From an uncultured Verrucomicrobiota bacterium (GTDB taxonomy: Bacteria > Verrucomicrobiota > Verrucomicrobiia > Limisphaerales > UBA9464): 5,317 bases of DNA. The notes under the pieces were generated by a model, which worked only from the letters and a program-made list of their open reading frames with translations, did no database searches and was not told the DNA's origin. Below, piece after piece: positions 1 through 5,317 of the stretch. The stretch spans positions 1 through 5,317 of the forward strand of contig CAIYXO010000718.1 in the NCBI GenBank assembly GCA_903930165.1, written 5' to 3'. A program made the position numbers and the translations under genes. Position 1 is the stretch's first letter; the number at the start of each line of letters is the position of its first letter.

Positions 1-150
1 AGGCCGGCGGTTTCGTTTTCCGATGCGTCCAGTTCCCGGCCGAAGTGGGAAGCCTCACGCCAAGGAAGGGGAAGGGAACCGCCGGTTCGCTCTCGGATCC
101 GGATCGGTGTTGGCGGCTTGGCGCGTTTGCGTGCGGCACCGCTGGGTGTC
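1..150. other. Region downstream of the protease gene, no confident feature
   Basis: These 150 bases lie past the protease stop codon. I see no RNA gene and no terminator with a T-tract on the minus strand. An imperfect hairpin (GAACC, GCC loop, GGTTC at 76-88) and the palindrome GATCCGGATC at 95-104 are present, but neither is long enough to call. A minus-strand frame that starts at an ATG overlapping the protease stop (154-152) stays open to the window edge. It encodes a Pro/Arg/Ser-rich string unlike a known protein and is not annotated as a gene. Confidence 0.5.
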
Positions 151-3100
151 TCATGGACTGACCCGCACGCGGAAGAAGTACTGTCCGCGGCCCAACAGCG
201 CCGGGACGGTGGCCGAGGCCGTCGAACCCGTTCCGATGATCGGAGCGCCGGCGGGAGTCCAGGTCTCGAGGTCGGTGCTGATCTCGAGCAGGTACTCGCG
301 TCCGGGCCGGGTTGTCCAGGTCACCGAGACCGGGCCGTTGCCGCCGCCGGAGGGAAGGTTCACCGCCAGGAACGACTTGAATCCGACCGGCGAGGTGCCC
401 GCGACGAACTCGCTCCGGTTCGCGTAGCCGTCGCCGTCCGGATCCGCGTCCGGTGCCCCGGCCGGGTTGGTCAACGAACCGAAGTGCCGCTGCTCCCACA
501 GGTCGGAGAGACCGTTCGCGTTGCTGTCGGGAATCGTGTACTCGCCCCGCACCACCAGCCGGTTCGTGCCCAGCGTTTGGGTGACGGTCGCCGGCGTGTT
601 CCAGTCGGCAACCGGCAGCCACTGCACCACGTAGGTTCCCGCCAGGGCGTTGGGAACGTTGAAGCTCCTGCCTTCGCCCGAGACGGTCCCGAATTCGGCC
701 GGTCCCCGGACGATGAACTCCGCCTGGGCCAGGTTGTTGGAGATCACCAGGTCGGAGGCGTTGCGGTTGGTGATGGAGATGGAGACGTCGTCGATGAACC
801 AACCGGGCCGGTCGGTCGTTTCGAAACTGAGGAGCTGGTAGTTGAAACGCAGCCGCACCACGTGTCCGGTGAAGCGGCTGATGTCCACGCGCACCTCCTC
901 CCAGCCGTCGGAGACGTCCCCGTAGCCGAATCCGGCGAGGTCGCTCCAGACGGCGCCGTTGTCGGTGCTGATGGCGACCTGGCAGACCTCGATGTCGAGC
1001 AGGTCGCTGCGCTCGGTGGTGTCGTACCAGGTCCGGAAGCGGAGCGTGGCCTGGTTGCCACCGCGCAGGTCGACCGCCGGGCTGATCAGGTCCGCGATGG
1101 CGGTGTCCACGCACTCGCCGCCGAGGTTGGTTCCCCAGCACCGCGTGCCGCTGTGGGCCGCGACCCCGTGTCGGTTGATTGGGGTGCCGTAGGCCCAGGT
1201 GGTGTTCAGCAGGTTCTCGCCGGTCTCGTCGTCGAAGGCGTCGTCGTCGAAGGTCGCCCAACCCGTGCGGCCCGACTCGAGATCGTCGCTCCAAGGCGCC
1301 TGCACCGGGCGGAGCGTCCGCAGCACGAACAGGCGTCCCGCGTTGTCCGAAACCGCGACGTTCCCCGCCTCGTCGCGGCTGGACACGAGGAAGTTGTACT
1401 CCCGGTCGGGCTGGAGTCCGTCGATCTGGACCTCGTGTCGGAGCGACATCTCCGCGCTGTAGGCCGAACGGGAGAGGAAACTCGGATCGCTTCCGCTCTC
1501 GCCGAATCGCACCAGGGCGTCGGTCGGCTTGTCGGTTTCCCAGGTCAACACCGCCTCGTTGTAGGCCGGATCCCATTCGAGCGAGGCGATGACCGGTCGG
1601 ACGGTGTCGACTGCGGCCTCGGCCGTCGTGGTTTCACCCGGGGCTCTGGAGTAGCGAGCCGAGAGCGTGTCGGCGTTCCTTGCGCCCAACTGGAGCCCCG
1701 GTCTGTTGGTCGGATTGGCCACGAGTGTCAGCCGGCCACGGAACACGCCGCGCAGGGGGCTCTCCACCAGGGGGACCTCGACGCCCGCGGACTGGGAAGT
1801 GCTGGCGACGTGGACGCTCAGGTTGGTGCGGCCGGTGCGGGCGGCGTCGTTGACCTCGACCACGACCGACGCCGGCAGGGTGTAGGCTGGTTGGTCGAAG
1901 GCCACCCCGGCGCCACCCCGCAGGCCCGGAACCAGGAAGTCGAGGCAGCGTCCCAGCAGCGTCCCCCGCGTGTCCGGCGCCTCGCCCTCCGCGGGAACCG
2001 CCTCCAGGGGGACCGAAAGGAAGACGACCCGTCCGCGGCTGTCGCTGCCGGTCCGCGGGTGGCGGAGGCCGATGATGCGTCCCTCGTCCTGGGTCAGGAT
2101 CGGGGCGGCGTCCGCGGCCAGTTGGAGGTGGTCGGGGAAGGTCGCGTAGTCGAGGAAGCCGCCGAAGTCGGGGAAGGCCTCGTAGTTCATCAGCAGGTTC
2201 ATGCCGGAGCTGATCGGGTCGCCCCGGACCCCGGTTCCCACGAAGGCTCCGCCGTCGACGGTGTAGCCGGTCACATGGAGGATGTTGGTCTGGAGCCCGA
2301 GTTCGGACGGGGCCAACCGGCTCAGGAGTTCGGACGAAGCCACGAACAGCGCCCCGCCGCCCTGCACGTACGTCGTGATGTTGGCGGCGAGTCCGGCCGG
2401 AAGCGTCGCCAGGTCCTCGGGACGCCACAGCACGACCCGATACGACGAAAGGATCGCCGCGCTGGGGATGATGTTGGTCTCTCCCATGTCCCAGACCTCG
2501 TAGTCGATGCCGAGTTCCTGGAGCGGGGTCGTCCAGTGGTCGATGCCGGGGAAGTCGAGGCCCAGTTGGGCGAACGTCGTCTCCGGCGAATACAGGAGCA
2601 GGGCCTTGGCGGGACGGGGCGCGGTGAAGAAGTACCCTCGGCCGCCGTTGTCGTTGGTGCTGACATTCCCGGCGCCGTCGGTGGCCACGACCCGGTACCG
2701 GTACACCGCGTCCGGAGTCAGCTCCGGCAACGCAACCTCGGGCTGCGTGCGGAGGGCGAGGTTGGTCACGGCGAAGGCGGGGGCGTTGGTCGGGGTGACT
2801 TCGACGACGACGCTCACCGGTTCGCCGGCTTCCATGCGGATGGCCACCCGGCCGAAGCGGCCGATCGCGCGGATCCCTTCCAGCGCCGGCGGATTCAGGT
2901 CCACCCGGGCGGTCCTTGTCCGGACGCCCTGCGGCGAGAGGTCGGAGTAGCGAAGGGTCAGTGAATCCCCGTGGCCCACCGTCAGCGCACCGGACTGAGG
3001 GAAGCGCACGAGCTGGACGGCGCCGGTGAAACTGCCGCCGGTGCCGCTCGGCAACAGGGTCAGTTGGAGCGGTGTCGGCGAGTTGTCCGAGGAGACCTCC

Positions 3101-5317
3101 ACGGCGACGCCGGCCTGGTTGCGGAGGTCCGTGTCGACGAGGCGGATTCCTGCGGTGGCCGGAGAGCGGTAGGTCTCGCGGTCCCAGGAAACGACGCCTT
3201 CGCCGGGCATGGGGATCTGTCCCGAGACGACGAGCGCGAAGTCCTGTTCCGGTGCGGAACCTCCACGGCCGTGCACGTCCTGGACCACGCGGACGCCGCG
3301 GACCCGGAGGATCCATTCGCCCACGGCCGGGTTCGAAATCAGCAGGCCTTCGACGTTGTTGATGCGGTCGCCTTCCGCGGTGCCCGGGACGGTTTCCCCG
3401 TCCAGGAAGGCGTTGCCGCGGTACACGGCGCCGTCGGGCGAGACCGCCTCGAGGTCGAGGTCGTTGACCAGCGCGGGAATGGCCGCGGGAAGCCCCGGGA
3501 CGTCCGTGTAGGCGAGCGTCACCTTGAGGGCGTCGTCGGCGCCCACGATCACGCGCCTCTCGAAGACCGCGCCGGTTCGGAGTCCGGCATCCTGTTCGGT
3601 GAATTCGTACCGCCGTTCGCCGGTGATCAGGCCCGCCAGTTCCAGGCGCCCCCAGCCTTCCTCGCCGTTGGGGACCGGCGGGGTGCCGCCCACGATCTCC
3701 GTTCCGGCCTCCGGATCGTCCGGGTCGACCGGCACCTCTCCGGTTCCCATGTCCACGGCGCTGTTGATCAGGGCCGCCTTCACCAAGGCCGGGGAAGGGG
3801 TCGTGCCGCCGTGGGTCTCGCGATACCATTGGACGAAGACCGCCGCGGCGCCGCTGACATGCGGTCCGGCCTGCGAGGTTCCGCCCTGGAACAGGTAGTT
3901 CTCGTCGATCGGCAGCCAGGCGTTGGCATCGCTGGCAAAGCGGCTCTTCAACGAGGCGATCCAGGTGCCCGGGGCGGTGATGTCCGGCTTGATGCGGCCG
4001 TCCTCGGCCGGGCCACGGCTGGAGAAGTCGGCCATCGTCTCGCGGCCTTCGGCATAGAGGGCCAGGTCGAAGCGGTCGTTCTGGCAGGCGCCCGTGGCGA
4101 TGACGTTCTTCCCCACCGCGGGCGAGCCGATGGTCTGTTGGCCGGGACCGCTGTTTCCGGCGCTGAACTCGAGCACGTAGGGCTGTTCGCCCGGGGTGGC
4201 GGCGTCGGCGTCGCGAACCAGCGCGTCGAACTCCGCGGCGCTCAGGTCGTACTGGCCCTGGGTGTCGTCTCCCCAGGAATTCGAGCCCACGTAGGCGCCA
4301 GCGCGGACGGCGTCCCGGGTCAGCGCCTCGTAGGTGGGCGGCGCGAAGTACTCGCCCGCGCCGTCGAACAGCCGCTGGCCCACGAGGTGCGATCCGGGTG
4401 CGACTCCGAGGCCCCAGAGGAAGCCCTCGCCGTCCACCGTCCCCAGGAAGCCGTTCCCGGCCACGATGCCCGCGCAGTGGGTGCCGTGGCTGTGTTCGTC
4501 CACGGCGTCCTCGAGCCCCCCGTAGGCGAAGAGCGCGTCGACGCGACCGAACAGGTCCTCGTGCATCGTCGCCGGATCCCCGGAGTCGAGACCCGAGTCC
4601 GCGACCGCGACGGTCACGCCGCGGCCGTCGAAGCCGAGCTGCTGCACCGTGGCCCGTGTGCCCGGGGGCGGTTCGTCGCCGAGGACGATCTTGGTCGCGA
4701 TTTCGTCCACCAGCTTCATCTGTCCGGCGCCTTCGATCCACAAAGTCCCCGGCCCGCGTGCCAATTCGAGGATCCGGGGCGCGTCGGCGAAGCCGTTGAG
4801 GAAGGTCCCGAAGCGGGTGGTCGTCCGGTGGGTGGCTCCGGGAAGGAGCTTGAGGGCCTGGACCAGTTCCGCCGCGCCCGCGCCGGGACGGAGCAACACC
4901 TTGACCGGCACCCTCTCCGCCGGCTTCGCGGCGACGCTTCGGGCCAGCCGCGGGTCCACACGGAGCGACGCGCGGTACTCGCCGATCCAACGGACCGGGG
5001 CCAAGGCCCGGATCATCCCGAGGTCGGCGACCTGGAGATGGCAGACGTAGGCGTTTTCCGGAACCGGGTGCAGGAGCTGGACGCCGGCATCGGCCAACGC
5101 CTGTCGCACGGACTCGTCGAGGGCGCCGTCCAATTGCAGGAGATGAAGTCCCGAGACGGGAGGCGTGGCCTGCTTCGCCGACTGGAGTCTCTGTGCGATC
5201 GGCGCCGGTGCAGGGGTCGTGATCGTCTCGTTCCGAAGGCGGATGAACCGCGGGTCCTGGGCCCAGGCGGACAGGGACAGAAGCAGGACGACACCGACGA
5301 AGAGCAGCCGGCTCCGG
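151..5317 (-). CDS. Secreted multidomain subtilisin-family (S8, KP-43-like) serine protease, 5' end outside window
   Basis: This gene encodes an exported endopeptidase that should hydrolyse proteins outside the cytoplasm. The frame is open from the window edge to TGA at 151-153 and gives at least 1721 residues. That is far longer than KP-43-type proteases, which have roughly 640 residues. The catalytic set is complete: Asp240 in VADSGLD, His277 in HSHGTHCAG, oxyanion Asn388 in SAGNSGPG and Ser481 in GGTSQAGPHVSG. The conserved stretch SSRGPAEDGRIKPDITAPGT lies at 432-451. A signal peptide and prodomain precede the enzyme; a KP-43-type beta-barrel and several accessory modules follow it. The start is unseen. 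The first in-frame start-type codon inside the window is TTG at 5133-5131, but that would remove the signal peptide and cut the prodomain, and it has no ribosome-binding site, so it is rejected. No ATG, GTG or TTG occurs in frame from 5134 to 5316. Protease identity is near certain; substrate is unknown. Confidence 0.95.
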   Translation of the reverse strand, partial: RSRLLFVGVVLLLSLSAWAQDPRFIRLRNETITTPAPAPIAQRLQSAKQATPPVSGLHLLQLDGALDESVRQALADAGVQLLHPVPENAYVCHLQVADLGMIRALAPVRWIGEYRASLRVDPRLARSVAAKPAERVPVKVLLRPGAGAAELVQALKLLPGATHRTTTRFGTFLNGFADAPRILELARGPGTLWIEGAGQMKLVDEIATKIVLGDEPPPGTRATVQQLGFDGRGVTVAVADSGLDSGDPATMHEDLFGRVDALFAYGGLEDAVDEHSHGTHCAGIVAGNGFLGTVDGEGFLWGLGVAPGSHLVGQRLFDGAGEYFAPPTYEALTRDAVRAGAYVGSNSWGDDTQGQYDLSAAEFDALVRDADAATPGEQPYVLEFSAGNSGPGQQTIGSPAVGKNVIATGACQNDRFDLALYAEGRETMADFSSRGPAEDGRIKPDITAPGTWIASLKSRFASDANAWLPIDENYLFQGGTSQAGPHVSGAAAVFVQWYRETHGGTTPSPALVKAALINSAVDMGTGEVPVDPDDPEAGTEIVGGTPPVPNGEEGWGRLELAGLITGERRYEFTEQDAGLRTGAVFERRVIVGADDALKVTLAYTDVPGLPAAIPALVNDLDLEAVSPDGAVYRGNAFLDGETVPGTAEGDRINNVEGLLISNPAVGEWILRVRGVRVVQDVHGRGGSAPEQDFALVVSGQIPMPGEGVVSWDRETYRSPATAGIRLVDTDLRNQAGVAVEVSSDNSPTPLQLTLLPSGTGGSFTGAVQLVRFPQSGALTVGHGDSLTLRYSDLSPQGVRTRTARVDLNPPALEGIRAIGRFGRVAIRMEAGEPVSVVVEVTPTNAPAFAVTNLALRTQPEVALPELTPDAVYRYRVVATDGAGNVSTNDNGGRGYFFTAPRPAKALLLYSPETTFAQLGLDFPGIDHWTTPLQELGIDYEVWDMGETNIIPSAAILSSYRVVLWRPEDLATLPAGLAANITTYVQGGGALFVASSELLSRLAPSELGLQTNILHVTGYTVDGGAFVGTGVRGDPISSGMNLLMNYEAFPDFGGFLDYATFPDHLQLAADAAPILTQDEGRIIGLRHPRTGSDSRGRVVFLSVPLEAVPAEGEAPDTRGTLLGRCLDFLVPGLRGGAGVAFDQPAYTLPASVVVEVNDAARTGRTNLSVHVASTSQSAGVEVPLVESPLRGVFRGRLTLVANPTNRPGLQLGARNADTLSARYSRAPGETTTAEAAVDTVRPVIASLEWDPAYNEAVLTWETDKPTDALVRFGESGSDPSFLSRSAYSAEMSLRHEVQIDGLQPDREYNFLVSSRDEAGNVAVSDNAGRLFVLRTLRPVQAPWSDDLESGRTGWATFDDDAFDDETGENLLNTTWAYGTPINRHGVAAHSGTRCWGTNLGGECVDTAIADLISPAVDLRGGNQATLRFRTWYDTTERSDLLDIEVCQVAISTDNGAVWSDLAGFGYGDVSDGWEEVRVDISRFTGHVVRLRFNYQLLSFETTDRPGWFIDDVSISITNRNASDLVISNNLAQAEFIVRGPAEFGTVSGEGRSFNVPNALAGTYVVQWLPVADWNTPATVTQTLGTNRLVVRGEYTIPDSNANGLSDLWEQRHFGSLTNPAGAPDADPDGDGYANRSEFVAGTSPVGFKSFLAVNLPSGGGNGPVSVTWTTRPGREYLLEISTDLETWTPAGAPIIGTGSTASATVPALLGRGQYFFRVRVSP
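154..372 (-). other. C-terminal beta domain common in exported Verrucomicrobiota proteins
   Basis: The last 73 residues read VSVTWTTRPGREYLLEISTDLETWTPAG, then GTGSTASATVP and QYFFRVRVSP before the stop. The pattern W-x-x-x-P-G-x-x-Y-x-x-x-x-S-T-D-L-x-x-W and a terminal Y-F-x-R-V-x-V is familiar from the ends of many large exported proteins of this phylum, usually after a TSP3-like segment. There is no LPXTG motif, PEP-CTERM helix or other hydrophobic anchor. A role in secretion, surface attachment or sugar binding is inference. Confidence 0.65.
385..534 (-). other. Thrombospondin-type-3-like calcium-binding segment
   Basis: Residues about 1595-1644 contain two Asp/Asn-rich loops, DSNANGLSD (1597-1605) and DADPDGDGYANRSEF (1623-1637). 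They are separated by LWEQRHFGSLTNPAG and followed by VAGTSP. Regularly spaced Asp and Asn with Gly-Leu or Gly-Tyr is the EF-hand-like pattern of TSP3 and dockerin-like repeats, which bind calcium. The wording NGLSDLWEQ-x-FGS...DPDGDG..N..E..AGT.P recurs, in my recollection, across exported proteins of Verrucomicrobiota. It normally sits just before a short C-terminal domain, as here. Confidence 0.8.
535..756 (-). other. Short beta module of unknown family
   Basis: Residues about 1521-1594 link the MAM-like domain to the calcium-binding segment. The stretch reads DLVISNNLAQAEFIVRGPAEFGTVSGEGRS, then AGTYVVQWLPVADWNTP and TNRLVVRGEYTIPD. Alternating hydrophobic residues and the GTYVVQW strand suggest a small beta-sandwich, possibly of the kind that precedes TSP3-like segments in related exported proteins. 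I do not recognise a named family. Confidence 0.45.
769..1296 (-). other. MAM / immune-inhibitor-A-like jelly-roll domain
   Basis: Residues about 1341-1516 begin with WSDDLESGRTGW and end with DRPGWFIDDVSI. Between them lie TTWAYGTP, AHSGTRCWGTN, ADLISPAVDLRG, ATLRFRTWYDTT, VAISTDNGAVWSDL and WEEVRVDISRFTGHVVRLRF. This run is the signature of the concanavalin-like jelly-roll domain that accompanies M6 immune-inhibitor-A peptidases and many other exported bacterial proteases, related to eukaryotic MAM domains. Family knowledge suggests calcium-dependent binding of carbohydrate or protein surfaces. Three Cys are present (RCWG, GECVD, EVCQV); the first two are close enough to pair. Domain assignment is strong; ligand is unknown. 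Confidence 0.82.
1225..1251 (-). repeat. Short acidic direct repeat within the MAM-like domain
   Basis: The gene reads FDDDAFDDE here, a near-tandem repeat of a Phe followed by two or three Asp. At DNA level it is TTCGACGACGACGCC followed by TTCGACGACGAG. The cluster of acidic side chains could bind calcium. It could equally be replication slippage in a GAC-rich run that the fold tolerates. The frame is intact through it. Confidence 0.6.
1300..1914 (-). repeat. Beta-sandwich plus FN3-like module pair, copy 2
   Basis: Residues about 1135-1339 repeat the pair seen at 2608-3207. Shared landmarks are D-x-x-x-Y-x-x-P-A near the start, G-x-F-x-G-x-x-x-L in the middle, D(S/T)L-x-x-RYS at the end of the first module, and L-x-PD-x-x-Y-x-x-x-V-x-x-x-D-x-AGN in the FN3-like part. 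The last motif and the next about 20 residues align with copy 1 without gaps. This copy has a clearer FN3 core, with AVLTWETDKPTDALVRFGE and HEVQIDGLQPDREYNFLV. The copies have diverged strongly in protein sequence, so the duplication is old. The same role as copy 1 is inferred. Confidence 0.75.
1924..2607 (-). other. Glutamine amidotransferase-like (GATase1/ThuA-type) fold, apparently non-catalytic
   Basis: Residues about 904-1131 look like an alpha/beta Rossmann-type domain between two beta modules. The signs are KALLLYSPETTF (first strand), LQELGIDYEVWDMGETN (helix and second strand), YRVVLWRPEDLATLP (third strand), a helix followed by YVQGGGALFVASSELL, and late strands GRIIGLRHPR and GRVVFLSVPLEAV. 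The order strand, Y-x-x-V-x-W, and V-x-x-G-G-x-L-x-V is that of class I glutamine-amidotransferase-like folds found in exported proteins. The position where the nucleophile Cys would sit (after GGGALFVAS) has none. The only Cys in the domain is near its end (GRCLDF). I infer a structural or ligand-binding role. A different Rossmann-like fold is possible. Confidence 0.6.
2608..3207 (-). repeat. Beta-sandwich plus FN3-like module pair, copy 1
   Basis: Residues about 704-903 comprise two beta-rich modules. The first shows VVSWDRETY..PA, then GGSFTGAVQL, then GDSLTLRYSD. I recognise this layout (Y near the start, G-x-F-x-G, then a GD(S/T) and a final Y-S strand) from other extracellular bacterial proteins, but I give it no family name. 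The second module, from NPPALEGI to about APRPAKA, resembles fibronectin type III. It ends with LTPDAVYRYRVVATDGAGN, the loop expected before the last FN3 strand. The pair recurs after the amidotransferase-like domain at 1300-1914. The likely function is as spacer or substrate or glycan contact; nothing here is catalytic. Confidence 0.72.
3214..3678 (-). other. C-terminal beta-barrel domain of the KP-43 protease type
   Basis: Residues about 547-701 follow the catalytic domain directly, starting at VPNGEEGWGRLEL. The landmarks are ALKVTLAYTDVPG, ALVNDLDLEAVSPDG (616-622 for LVNDLDL), YRGNAFLDG, INNVEGLLISNPAVGEWILRVRG and QDFALVVSG. They occur in the same order as the C-terminal jelly-roll domain of KP-43 (LVNDLDL, NNVEN, GTYTIEV, QTFSLAI). 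In that family the domain packs against the enzyme and contributes to stability. Its presence shows that the enzymatic core of this protein is a full KP-43-like unit, with everything after about residue 702 added on. Confidence 0.85.
3712..4710 (-). other. Peptidase S8 catalytic domain, KP-43-like
   Basis: Residues about 203-535 form the subtilisin fold. Asp240 (codon 4599-4597), His277 (4488-4486), Asn388 (4155-4153) and Ser481 (3876-3874) occur in the usual order and sequence contexts. The run VAVADSGLDSGDPATMHEDLFGR resembles the KP-43 region VAVADTGLDTGRND..MHE. After the Ser, the helix and VKAALINSAVDMGTG match the family's KAALI..A.D.G.G pattern. The Ser motif reads GTSQAGPHVSG where most subtilases have GTSMA(A/T)P. 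Cys281 lies four residues after the catalytic His, as in proteinase K-type HGTHCAG motifs. A second Cys is at 411. Activity is expected because all four key residues are present. Confidence 0.93.
4711..5259 (-). other. Protease prodomain (inhibitor/chaperone type)
   Basis: Residues 20-202 lie between the signal peptide and the catalytic domain. The first about 35 residues are a Pro/Ala/Gln-rich linker. Then come LHLLQLDGALDES and VQLLHPVPENAYVCHL, which resemble propeptides of KP-43-like subtilases, where a strand reading like VQFDGP precedes a PENAY-like turn. A second alpha/beta stretch, VPVKVLLRPGAGAAELVQALK, begins near residue 136. The end is placed at VDEIATKIV (from about 203), which I align from memory with the mature N-terminus of KP-43 (NDVARGIV). 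Family knowledge says such regions assist folding and are removed autocatalytically. The exact cleavage point is inference. Confidence 0.7.
5260..5316 (-). other. Sec-type signal peptide (first residues missing)
   Basis: The first 19 visible residues read RSRLLFVGVVLLLSLSAWA, followed by QDPRFIRL. Basic residues come first, then a hydrophobic core (LLFVGVVLLLSL), then AWA before Gln20, which fits the A-X-A rule for signal peptidase I. No Cys sits at the cleavage site, so it is not a lipoprotein signal, and there is no twin-arginine motif in the visible part. The initiator Met must lie only a few codons upstream. The codon immediately upstream ends in C, so it cannot itself be a start codon. 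Confidence 0.88.

Noticed and set aside
76..104. Hairpin (76-88) and palindrome (95-104) after the protease stop, considered as a terminator
   Set aside because: The stem is only about 5 base pairs with a 3-base loop, and no T-run follows on the minus strand. Short palindromes are frequent in DNA this GC-rich.
1924..2607. Considered calling this segment an active glutamine amidotransferase or class I peptidase
   Set aside because: No Cys lies at the expected nucleophile elbow after GGGALFVAS, and the only Cys (GRCLDF) is near the end of the domain in a helix-like context, so enzymatic activity cannot be supported.
118..2964. A 948-codon open frame on the plus strand, opposite the protease gene
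   Set aside because: It lies in exact codon register with the protease, so its stops appear only where the sense gene uses TTA, CTA or TCA, which are rare in GC-rich coding DNA. It ends at 2962-2964 exactly where the sense gene has a TCA Ser codon. It starts with TTG and its product is a low-complexity Arg/Gly/Val/Asp-rich string with no recognisable domain, while the opposite strand encodes conserved protein throughout.
1634..4990. A 1118-codon open frame on the minus strand in a shifted frame
   Set aside because: It overlaps the catalytic domain and accessory modules of the protease. Its product is dominated by Arg, Pro and Gly, as out-of-frame readings of GC-rich genes usually are, and has no recognisable motif.
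5013..5294. A 93-codon minus-strand frame over the signal peptide and prodomain
   Set aside because: It is a shifted reading of the protease's 5' region, rich in Ser/Arg/Pro. The real frame gives a coherent signal peptide and prodomain here.
151..5317. Looked for a multi-gene system, CRISPR array, toxin-antitoxin pair, transposon ends or RNA genes
   Set aside because: One conserved reading frame covers all but 150 bases. No spaced direct repeats, terminal inverted repeats or tRNA-like structures were seen.

Overview
The window holds one very large gene on the minus strand. It fills the window from its upstream edge (5317) to a TGA stop at 151-153. It encodes a secreted, multidomain, subtilisin-family (S8) serine protease of the KP-43-like type. 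At least 1721 codons are visible and the start codon lies just beyond the right edge. Residue numbers in this annotation count from the first whole codon inside the window (5316-5314), so true numbers are larger by a small unknown amount. No RNA gene, mobile element, CRISPR array or promoter is visible.

The organism is probably a GC-rich member of Verrucomicrobiota, perhaps of the Limisphaerales/Pedosphaeraceae type. Most codons end in G or C. The protein ends with a thrombospondin-3-like segment (DSNANGLSDLWEQRHFGS, then DADPDGDGYANRSEF), followed by a short beta domain with the pattern GREYLLEISTDLETWTP ... YFFRVRVSP. That pairing is, to my knowledge, very common at the C-termini of large exported proteins in this phylum. 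The assignment is inference from recalled family patterns, not from a search.

Layout in protein order, right to left on the + coordinates: signal peptide (5260-5316); prodomain (about 4711-5259); S8 catalytic domain with Asp, His, oxyanion Asn and Ser all present (about 3712-4710); KP-43-type C-terminal beta-barrel (about 3214-3678); beta-sandwich plus FN3-like repeat, copy 1 (2608-3207); a Rossmann-like glutamine-amidotransferase-fold domain with no catalytic Cys (1924-2607); beta-sandwich plus FN3-like repeat, copy 2 (1300-1914); MAM/InhA-like jelly-roll domain (769-1296); a short beta module (535-756); Ca-binding TSP3-like segment (385-534); and the C-terminal sorting-type or adhesion domain (154-372). 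The 150 bases past the stop hold nothing that can be called with confidence.

The likely role is a secreted or surface-attached scavenging protease. The N-terminal third is the enzyme. The C-terminal two thirds is a chain of beta-rich modules that probably handle substrate binding, calcium-dependent stability and cell-surface attachment or secretion. I did not find a new multi-gene system. The points of most interest are the domain order, the duplicated module pair flanking a dead amidotransferase-like fold, and the C-terminal tag.
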